This document shows positions 39,857 through 45,919 of a stretch of 45,919 nt of DNA, piece by piece. Source of the DNA: Rhodospirillales bacterium (GTDB lineage: Bacteria > Pseudomonadota > Alphaproteobacteria > ATCC43930 > CGMCC-115725); contig JAQGIC010000112.1 in NCBI GenBank assembly GCA_028288725.1, forward strand, positions 1 to 45,919. Direction: 5' to 3'. Within the stretch, counting starts at the first letter, position 1, and each line of letters opens with the position of its first letter. The position numbers and the translations under genes were made by a program. The notes below the pieces were generated by a model that saw only the letters and a list, made by a program, of their open reading frames with translations, was not told the DNA's origin and did not search any database.

Positions 39857-40837
39857 TTACGGCTGCGCTTTTTGGTCCGCGGGCGCCGAATTTGCAGGGG
39901 GCGTACTCGCACCCTTCTGACGCGGGATGATGAGGCCCTGCACGCGACCGCGGGTCGTGTCCGCAGCGGTCGGGGGGCGGGGCAGGATCCGGCTGACGCC
40001 GTTCTGCAGATCGACGACGCCATATTCGCCGACGACCGTATCGTCGCCGCGCGCGATCGTGACATGGCCGATCAGCGTGGCGATGCCGGTATCGGCGTTA
40101 TAGACGCCGGTGTCGCCGGTGCCGACCTGGCCGTTGATGCCGGAGACGATGACATGGCCTTTGCCGTCGACCCGGCTGATGCGCGATTCCTCGCCCGGTG
40201 CCTGGGCGACCTGGGCGACCAGCGTGTCGCCGCGCAGCCGCCGCTCGCCCCGGACCGCGACCGCATCGCCGCGCGCGACGGCCAATTGCTTGCCGTCATA
40301 CCATTCCAGCGAATCGCGGGCCGTCACCACATCCTGGGGCGTGGTCAGCTTCAGCGCCCGGCCGGTCATGACCACCACCGCCTGATCGATATCATAGACG
40401 CCGTGGTCGCCCACGACCGTCTGGGTCGGCGTGGTGATCTTGACATGGCCGTCCGGCACGACGCGCCAGATCTCGGTCTGGCTGGAATTCGGAATGTCGC
40501 GGTAATAGGCCGTGATGACGTCGGCATAGAGCGTGGTCTGGCCGCGCTTGGCGACCGCGTTGCCCCGCGCGATATAGGCCTTGGCGCCCTGCTGCCACTC
40601 GATGCCGCTTTCGCTCGTCACTTCGAGCGGGCCCTGGCCCTTGGCGCCGCCGAGCAGGCTCGATCCGGCGCCGGGCTTGGCCGGCGCGGCCGCGTCGGGC
40701 GCCGCGGCGGCCGGCTTCGGCGCCTTCGCGGGTTTCGCCTGCGGGACAGGGGCGGGGATCTGATTCTGGGCCAAGGCGGCGCAAGGGCCGCACAGCAGGG
40801 CCGCTGCGGTCAGCAGTCGAACGAAGGTGGAGCTCAC
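39857..40837 (-). CDS. lptA: LptA, periplasmic LPS transport protein (OstA family)
   Basis: 326 residues, longer than E. coli LptA (185). Signal peptide MSSTFVRLLTAAALLCGPCAALA, a Pro/Ala-rich linker, then the OstA-like beta-jellyroll: VTSESGIEWQQGAKAYIARG, NAVAKRGQTTLYADVITAYY, VVGDHGVYDIDQAVVVMTGR and further repeats, and a Pro/Ala tail. It bridges the periplasm between LptC and LptD. The start overlaps the lptC stop as ATGA. Confidence 0.92.
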   Translation of the reverse strand: MSSTFVRLLTAAALLCGPCAALAQNQIPAPVPQAKPAKAPKPAAAAPDAAAPAKPGAGSSLLGGAKGQGPLEVTSESGIEWQQGAKAYIARGNAVAKRGQTTLYADVITAYYRDIPNSSQTEIWRVVPDGHVKITTPTQTVVGDHGVYDIDQAVVVMTGRALKLTTPQDVVTARDSLEWYDGKQLAVARGDAVAVRGERRLRGDTLVAQVAQAPGEESRISRVDGKGHVIVSGINGQVGTGDTGVYNADTGIATLIGHVTIARGDDTVVGEYGVVDLQNGVSRILPRPPTAADTTRGRVQGLIIPRQKGASTPPANSAPADQKAQP

Positions 40838-41514
40838 TTGGCCTCGCTGGTTGCCGCGTTCATCACGAGCTTGGATTTGCCCGTGAATAGCACGGTCTCG
40901 CCCTTCTTGAGAATCCTGAAGCCTTCGCCATTGATCGTCCCGGCCGGACCGACGCCGTCGGTCGGCTGATCGCCCTCGGCGGTGCCCGCATCCAGATCGA
41001 CGCGCGCCTGGGCGGTATGGAATTGATAGCCCTTGTCGTGAAACATCGTTACGTCGCCGAACATATCCAGGAAATGGCTGTCCGGTTGATAGATCCCGGT
41101 CTTACTGGTGACCACGACCCAGGCGCCTTCCTTGGTCATGATATCGGCCTTGGGCACTTCGAGCCCGACCAGATCGTTGTTTTCCGGGTTCTGGCGCGCC
41201 GTATCGGCGGTCAGCGTGAAGGGCCGCTTTTCCTTGTCGACGCCGCCGAAGCGCGGATTGACCATGCGCAGATCCCGCACCTGGGCTTGGTCGAGCTTCG
41301 GAAACACCAGGCGCAGCCGATCGAAGCCGCTCGACAGGTACGGCCACGCGGCCAGCGCCAGCAGCAGGCCGCCGGCGCCCAAGGGCAGCACGAGCTTGGC
41401 CCAGCCGACGAAGCGGCTGTAGCGGATGGCATGGCGCTGGATCTGGCCGCTGCTGCGGCGCGCGCCAAGCCCGATCGTCGGCGTCTCGCCGGCGGTCGGT
41501 TGGGGATCGGTCAT
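40834..41514 (-). CDS. lptC: LptC, LPS export protein
   Basis: 226 residues: cytoplasmic N-terminus, one membrane helix (LVLPLGAGGLLLALAAWPYL), then a periplasmic jellyroll with RMVNPRFGGVDKEKRPFTLT and LFGDVTMFHDKGYQFHTAQA-type strands (here DMFGDVTMFHDKGYQFHT). It docks on LptBFG and passes LPS to LptA. First gene of the cluster; the divergent sensor kinase lies upstream. Confidence 0.92.
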   Translation of the reverse strand: MTDPQPTAGETPTIGLGARRSSGQIQRHAIRYSRFVGWAKLVLPLGAGGLLLALAAWPYLSSGFDRLRLVFPKLDQAQVRDLRMVNPRFGGVDKEKRPFTLTADTARQNPENNDLVGLEVPKADIMTKEGAWVVVTSKTGIYQPDSHFLDMFGDVTMFHDKGYQFHTAQARVDLDAGTAEGDQPTDGVGPAGTINGEGFRILKKGETVLFTGKSKLVMNAATSEAK

Positions 41515-41648
41515 GCAACACTCCTGCTCCGGACCGGATCGGCCGACCGGAGTCGGTCACCAGGCAAAGGAGCGGTTTCTAACGCCATTCATCGGCGGAA
41601 TTAAGGCGCGTCGCCCCCATATGAGCACAATTTCGTGTGGGATCAACG

Positions 41649-41676
41649 CATGACCGTCCGGCGCGGGACGGTCATG
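41649..41676. promoter_or_regulatory. 11-bp inverted repeat at the sensor-kinase start
   Basis: CATGACCGTCC-GGCGCG-GGACGGTCATG, a perfect dyad with 6-bp spacer. Both arms contain an in-frame ATG of the kinase gene (41650, 41674). It could be an operator in the divergent lptC/kinase region or an mRNA hairpin controlling initiation. Confidence 0.5.
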
Positions 41677-41691
41677 CTAGAATGGCCGACG

Positions 41692-43140
41692 ATGAAACGC
41701 CCGCTCCTCTCCCTGCCGCCGCTCGCCCGCAGCCTGTCGGCCCGCCTGCTCGTCCTGACCGTCGCGTTCGTGATGATCAGCGAGGTGTTGATTTTCGTGC
41801 CGTCGCTGGCACGCTTCCGGGTGAGCTATCTGGAGGACAAGCTGGCCGCCGGCACGCTGGCCCTGCTGGCGCTCGAGGCGACCCCCGACAATATGGTCAG
41901 CCAGGAACTGGCCGATCAGCTGCTGCACAATGTCGGCGCCTTTTCGGCGATGCCCGAGGATATGGGCCGGCTGAGTTCGTCCAAACTGAAGGGCGTGCTG
42001 GCGCTGGAGATGCCGCCCGAGGTGCAGCGCGTGGTCGATCTGCGCGAGGAATCGATGTTCGATCAGATGCGCGGCGCGATCATGATCCTGTTCCGCCGCG
42101 GCGACCGGGTCATGATGGTGATCGGCCAATCCCCGCGCGAACCGCAGATCGAGCTGGACGTGACCCTGCCGGAACGGCCGCTGCGCCTGGCGATGATCGC
42201 CTTCGCCAAGAATCTGTTCGGCGTCTCGCTGATCATCTCGGCGATCACCGCGGCGCTGGTCTATGTCACGCTGCAATGGCTGCTGGTCCGGCCGATGCTG
42301 CAACTGACCGAGAGCATGACCCTGTTCCGGCAGGACCCGGAAGACGCGTCGCGCGTCATCAAGCCCGGTCGCCGACGCGACGAGATCGGCATCGCCCAGC
42401 GCGAGCTGGCCCATATGCAGGAGGCCGTCCGCCAGGCGATCAGCCAGCACGCGCGGCTGGCGGCGCTGGGCACCGCGGTCACCAAGGTCAATCACGATCT
42501 GCGCAACATGCTGGCGACGGCACTGGTCGTGTCCGACCGGATCGCCGAAACCGGATCGCCGGAAATCCGCAAGATGGCGCCGGCCCTGGTCAACGCGATC
42601 GAGCGGGCGACCAAGCTGTGCACCGGCACGCTGGCCTATACGCGCGAGGGCGCGCCGCCGCTGACCCTGGTGCGCTTCCCGCTGTCGCCGCTGATCGACG
42701 AGATCGAGGCGGCCTTGCCGGCGCGCGACGATCATCGCGTCGCCATCGAGGACGAGACCCACGGTGTCACGATCGGCGCCGACCGCGATCAGCTCTATCG
42801 CCTGTTGCTGAACCTGGCGCGCAACGCGGTCGAATCCGGGGCCGAGCGTCTCTGGATCCGCGCCGCGGCCGGGCCCGTGCGCGGCATCGCGATCGAGATC
42901 GAGGATGACGGACCGGGCCTGCCGCCCAAGGCGCGGGAGAATCTGTTCAAGCCCTTCGCCGGCTCGGCCCGGCCGGGCGGGACCGGCCTGGGCCTGGCGA
43001 TCGGCCGCGAGATCGCGCGCGCCCATGGCGGCGAACTGGTGCTGGTCGAAAGCGCCGGCAGCGGCACGAAATTCCGCCTGACCCTGCCGCAAGGCTGGGC
43101 CCCGGCGGCCGCGACCCGGGATTTAGCCGACGCCGACTGA
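41692..43140 (+). CDS. membrane sensor histidine kinase
   Basis: 482 residues from MKRPLLSLPP. One helix at about 18-38, a periplasmic sensor to about 170, a second helix at about 175-198, HAMP to about 250, then the kinase core: H268 in KVNHDLRNMLATAL, N box LLLNLARNAVES, G1 EDDGPGLPP, G2 GTGLGLAIGREI. All boxes are intact. No response regulator is adjacent, so it is an orphan kinase. Starts at 41650 and 41674 are possible in the same frame; 41692 puts the membrane helix where expected. It diverges from lptC and ends before repeat copy D. Confidence 0.88.
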   Translation: MKRPLLSLPPLARSLSARLLVLTVAFVMISEVLIFVPSLARFRVSYLEDKLAAGTLALLALEATPDNMVSQELADQLLHNVGAFSAMPEDMGRLSSSKLKGVLALEMPPEVQRVVDLREESMFDQMRGAIMILFRRGDRVMMVIGQSPREPQIELDVTLPERPLRLAMIAFAKNLFGVSLIISAITAALVYVTLQWLLVRPMLQLTESMTLFRQDPEDASRVIKPGRRRDEIGIAQRELAHMQEAVRQAISQHARLAALGTAVTKVNHDLRNMLATALVVSDRIAETGSPEIRKMAPALVNAIERATKLCTGTLAYTREGAPPLTLVRFPLSPLIDEIEAALPARDDHRVAIEDETHGVTIGADRDQLYRLLLNLARNAVESGAERLWIRAAAGPVRGIAIEIEDDGPGLPPKARENLFKPFAGSARPGGTGLGLAIGREIARAHGGELVLVESAGSGTKFRLTLPQGWAPAAATRDLADAD

Positions 43141-43176
43141 AGCCCTTTGCCCTGCGAGAGCGGGGGGAAGGCCCAA

Positions 43177-43288
43177 AGCGCGATGACCTGAGGTCGGACC
43201 GACCTCAGGTCTGAATCGCCCTCTAAACCATATATTTAGAGACTGATTCACCGATCAAACCGAGCCGGTTTGATCGGAGCAGGCTCTA
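43177..43288 (+). repeat. structured palindromic repeat, copy D
   Basis: Starts AAGCGCGATG, ends AGGCTCTA. Stem I ACCTGAGGTC/GACCTCAGGT (43186-43210), stem II CTCTAAA/TTTAGAG in outer TGAATC/GATTCA, stem III CCGATCAAACC/GGTTTGATCGG. The last three bases are the TAG stop (minus strand) of the RlmI-type gene. It lies between convergent genes. Confidence 0.85.
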
Positions 43289-44512
43289 ATCCAGTGCCAG
43301 CACCTGGGCCTTGAGGTAAGCCGACTCGGGCAGCGCCGGATGGGTCGGATGGTCCGGCCCCGCATAGCCGGTATAGAGGATGCGGGCGACCCGGCCCGCG
43401 TCGTCGACACCATGGCGGACCGCCTCGGCGAACAGGTCGAGCGGCATGTTGTGCGAGCAGGAGGCGGCCAGCATGACGCCGCCCTTGGCGACGACCGCGG
43501 CACCGAGACGCGCCATCTTGCGATAGCCGCGGCTGCCCGGTCCCAGATCCTTCTTGGACTTGACGAAGGCCGGCGGGTCCAGGATCACGACGTCGAAGCG
43601 TTCCTTGCCCTCGGCCAGCTTTTCCAGCGTCTCGAACACTTCGCCGCGCAGGATCTTGCAGCGGTCGGCGACGCCGTTCAGCTCGGCCGCGCGCTTGGCG
43701 AGCGCCAGCGCCGGCTCGGACCGGTCGAGCAGGGTGACCTCGGACGCCCCCGCAACGGCGGCCTGAATGCCGAAGCCGCCGGTGAAGCTGTAGCAATCCA
43801 GCACGCGCTGGCCCTTGGCCAACCCGGCGGCGAACGCCCGGTTCGCGCGTTGATCGAAGAACCAGCCGGTCTTCTGGCCCTCGCTGAGATCGGCCAGGAA
43901 GGTCGAGCCGTTCTCGCGCACTTCGAGCGGGCCGGAGAGGCTGCCCTTGGCGAACCGCGTCTCGGTCGGCAGGCCTTCGAGCGTGCGGGCGTGGCTGTCG
44001 TTGCGGAACACGACCACTTCCGGCGCCAGCACTTCGTCGAGCGCCGCCAGGATGTCGTCTTCCATCGCGGAGGCCCAGGCGGTGTTGAGCTGGCAGACCA
44101 CCGCCGTGCCGTAGCGGTCGATGATCAGGCCCGGCAGCCCGTCGGCCTCGGCATGGACCAGGCGGTAATAGGGTTCCGGGAACAGCCGGTCGCGCAGCGC
44201 CAGCGCTCGCTCCAGCCGCTTCACCAGAAAGCCGCGGTCGATTTTGACGCTCCAGTCGCGCGTGATGATGCGGCAGGTGATGAGCGGCTGCGGATTGAAG
44301 GTCGCGACGCCGAGCGACTTGCCCTCGGCATTGCGCACGGTGACCAGGCTGCCGGCCGGCAGCGCCTTGGCGGCCGCGTTCAGCACGACCTCGTTCGAAT
44401 AGATCCAGGGATGGCCGCGTTCGGCGCGCTTGTGCTTGCCGGTAACGAGCGTCACTTGGGGCCGGGTTGACGGATCGTCACGCACGGGCGGAAGGCTCCT
44501 AGGGCCATTCAA
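43286..44512 (-). CDS. rlmI: RlmI-type 23S rRNA methyltransferase
   Basis: 408 residues. N-terminal PUA domain (GKHKRAERGHPWIYSNEVVL), EEHD-like middle with KTGWFFDQRANR, and a Rossmann domain with DCYSFTGGFGIQAAVAGASE, VTLLDRSEPAL, VVILDPPAFVKSKKD and the Cys motif AASCSHNMP. This is the RlmI/YccW family of m5C rRNA methyltransferases (C1962 in E. coli). Assignment to the exact base is by homology only. The stop codon is the edge of repeat copy D. Confidence 0.88.
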   Translation of the reverse strand: MNGPRSLPPVRDDPSTRPQVTLVTGKHKRAERGHPWIYSNEVVLNAAAKALPAGSLVTVRNAEGKSLGVATFNPQPLITCRIITRDWSVKIDRGFLVKRLERALALRDRLFPEPYYRLVHAEADGLPGLIIDRYGTAVVCQLNTAWASAMEDDILAALDEVLAPEVVVFRNDSHARTLEGLPTETRFAKGSLSGPLEVRENGSTFLADLSEGQKTGWFFDQRANRAFAAGLAKGQRVLDCYSFTGGFGIQAAVAGASEVTLLDRSEPALALAKRAAELNGVADRCKILRGEVFETLEKLAEGKERFDVVILDPPAFVKSKKDLGPGSRGYRKMARLGAAVVAKGGVMLAASCSHNMPLDLFAEAVRHGVDDAGRVARILYTGYAGPDHPTHPALPESAYLKAQVLALD

Positions 44513-44633
44513 TGAAAAAGATCGCCGGTGATGACACTTTCGGACGCCCGAGGGAAGCCCGCCCGCGCGCAGGTCAGCCAGATGGCTGGGCGAGCCTCGA
44601 GACCTTCAGGGCCATTGCGGCCCCAAAAAGACT

Positions 44634-45116
44634 CTACCGCTGGACCTGCTTGGCCACCGGCACCGCCGACTGCGGCTCGGTATCCCACGGAAACAGGATC
44701 CAGGTGTCCTGGCTGACCTCGGTGATGAAGGTATCGACCAGCGGGCGCCCGGCCGGCTTCGCATAGATCGTGGCGAAGTGGGCCTTGGGCAGGTGGCTGC
44801 GCACCAGGCGGGCGGTAACGCCGGTATCGACCAGATCGTCGATGATCAACAGGCCGGTGCCATCGCCCTCGATGCCCTTGAGGATGGTCGGAGCACCCAT
44901 CGTGCGGTCGTCGTAGGTCGCGACGCAGAAGGTGTCGACCAGCCGCATCTCGAGCTCGCGCGCCACGATCGCGGCCGGCACCAGGCCGCCGCGCGTGACC
45001 GCGACGATGCCGGTGAACGGCCCGATGTCGAGCAGGCGCCAGGCGAGCGCCTTGGCGTTGCGATGCAATTCCTCCCAGGAAACCGGAAAGGTCCGTTGCG
45101 CGCTCTTTGTGCTCAT
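44634..45116 (-). CDS. gpt: xanthine phosphoribosyltransferase
   Basis: 160 residues. [20 protein letters not shown] and the PRPP loop [17 protein letters not shown] are diagnostic of the Gpt branch, with [10 protein letters not shown] at the end. It makes XMP/GMP from xanthine or guanine and PRPP. It stands 121 bp from the RlmI-type gene on the same strand; the gap holds nothing recognisable. Confidence 0.93.
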   Translation of the reverse strand: MSTKSAQRTFPVSWEELHRNAKALAWRLLDIGPFTGIVAVTRGGLVPAAIVARELEMRLVDTFCVATYDDRTMGAPTILKGIEGDGTGLLIIDDLVDTGVTARLVRSHLPKAHFATIYAKPAGRPLVDTFITEVSQDTWILFPWDTEPQSAVPVAKQVQR

Positions 45117-45185
45117 GGGGTCTGCCGTTCTTGAGAGACTGGGGATCCCCCGGCATTACCGCGAGATCGCCCGCCGGTCAAATCA

Positions 45186-45608
45186 TCACACGTTTTCAGA
45201 CGGCGCGCGGGCGATGACGCAGCCGGCGATGCGCCAGGACCCGTCGGGTTGGCGCTCCATCATATAGAGCGCGGTCACCAGCACGCCGTCCGGCCCGACG
45301 AAGGCGACCTTTTGCACCATCTGGCCGTCTTCCTCGTCGAGCGCGCCGAAATGGGTTTCGCGCGGGCGGTAGACCATCGGATAGCCCTGGCGGACCACCG
45401 CCAGGAAATTGTCGGCATCGCCGAACTGCCGGCGGATGCCGGGCGAGGCCAGCGCGAAGGCGGCCTTGCCGTCATCGGCCTGAAACGCGTCGAGCTGCTG
45501 CTGGATCACGGCCTGGATCGCCGACCGATCGGCGGCATTCGGGTCGGCCCGGGCCGGACCGGCGTAGAGCGCGGCCAACAGGACGAGCATGAAGATCGAA
45601 CGGCGCAT
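45186..45608 (-). CDS. DUF4864 periplasmic protein
   Basis: 140 residues from MRRSIFMLVLLAALYAGPARA, a signal peptide. The mature part (IQAVIQQQLDAFQADDGKAA, FALASPGIRRQFGDADNFLA, VQKVAFVGPDGVLVTALYMM, GSWRIAGCVIARAP) is a NTF2/SnoaL-like alpha-beta fold of the DUF4864 family, function unknown. GGGGGAG lies about 7 nt before the ATG at 45608; the longer upstream frame to 45794 is not supported. Confidence 0.88.
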   Translation of the reverse strand: MRRSIFMLVLLAALYAGPARADPNAADRSAIQAVIQQQLDAFQADDGKAAFALASPGIRRQFGDADNFLAVVRQGYPMVYRPRETHFGALDEEDGQMVQKVAFVGPDGVLVTALYMMERQPDGSWRIAGCVIARAPSENV

Positions 45609-45822
45609 GGCGATGCTCCCCCGTGACTGGTTTGGAGAGACAAGTGGCATCCGTTCGGCCGGCGACCAGCGGTTAGCCTCGGATTTTTCAAGATTTTCCA
45701 GGGTCGACGCCCTGCGCCGGACGCATGGCCCGCCATCGCCCGAGTTGGGTATCCAGCCTTGCAGGCCCGATCGAGTTCGACTAGTGTCCGCCACCTCGAA
45801 CGGCGGTTTCGCCGTCGATTGC

Positions 45823-45899
45823 GCGCCCGTAGCTCAACTGGATAGAGCACCAGACTACGAATCTGGGGGTTAGGGGTTCGAATCCCTTCGGGCGCACCA
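45823..45899 (+). tRNA. tRNA-Arg (ACG)
   Basis: 77 nt with encoded CCA. Acceptor GCGCCCG/CGGGCGC, D-arm GCTC..GAGC, anticodon stem CCAGA/TCTGG with loop CTACGAA (anticodon ACG, read as ICG), T-arm GGGTTCGAATCCC. It reads Arg CGN codons. Confidence 0.97.
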
Positions 45900-45919
45900 C
45901 TCCCTTTCCTTGTCGCATA

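Noticed and set aside
37581-39920. 779-residue plus-strand open frame
   Set aside because: Antisense to rpoN and lptB, both with all expected motifs.

Overview
The window is a chromosomal stretch of a high-GC alphaproteobacterium. This rests on the cluster lptC-lptA-lptB-rpoN-hpf-ptsN, the Hsp20 plus DUF1150 pair, a Caulobacter-style TonB receptor and dispersed palindromic repeats resembling the intergenic mosaic elements of alphaproteobacteria. A Rhodospirillales-like or Hyphomicrobiales-like host is plausible, but I cannot fix the order from sequence alone. No phage, transposase or CRISPR array is visible.

Region by region. (1) 1-5506, minus strand: a TauA-like ABC importer (two different permeases, binding protein, ATPase) followed by a class III aminotransferase and, after a gap, a CaiB-type CoA transferase cut by the window edge. 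(2) 5780-10408, minus strand: an arsenic operon, arsR - flavoprotein stub - arsC - second arsC stub - acr3 - arsH - arsN-like acetyltransferase - MFS exporter. Two palindromes that could be ArsR operators and a tRNA 3-prime fragment lie upstream. (3) 11000-13831: a large TonB-dependent receptor. (4) 14093-18000: a cyclase/STAND/TPR signalling protein, a small gene made of six 11-residue repeats, and a decayed histidine-kinase fragment; this is the least explained part. (5) 18089-26903: two methyltransferases, a BKACE enzyme, a DUF4142 protein, a purine nucleoside permease-family protein, a long acyl-CoA dehydrogenase and an unrecognised helical protein. (6) 27218-31916: cold shock protein, small proteins, an esterase, a frameshifted creatininase, a pirin and a HAD hydrolase. 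(7) 31977-36079: a FecR/DUF6600 proline-rich envelope protein, an MsrQ without MsrP, Hsp20 and DUF1150. (8) 36240-41514: the conserved lpt-rpoN-hpf-ptsN cluster, diverging from a sensor kinase. (9) 43286-45899: RlmI-type methyltransferase, xanthine phosphoribosyltransferase, DUF4864 protein and tRNA-Arg(ACG).

The strongest unexplained signals are the repeat protein at 17091-17354 and a four-copy, roughly 110 bp repeat. In the repeat protein, DNA variation between units falls mostly at synonymous third codon positions and a near-perfect ribosome binding site precedes the ATG. In the repeat family, the three internal stems change sequence between copies while keeping pairing, and every copy sits at the 3-prime end of a gene; in two cases the repeat edge is the stop codon. 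The arsenic operon carries two internal gene deletions that preserved tight spacing of the remaining genes.
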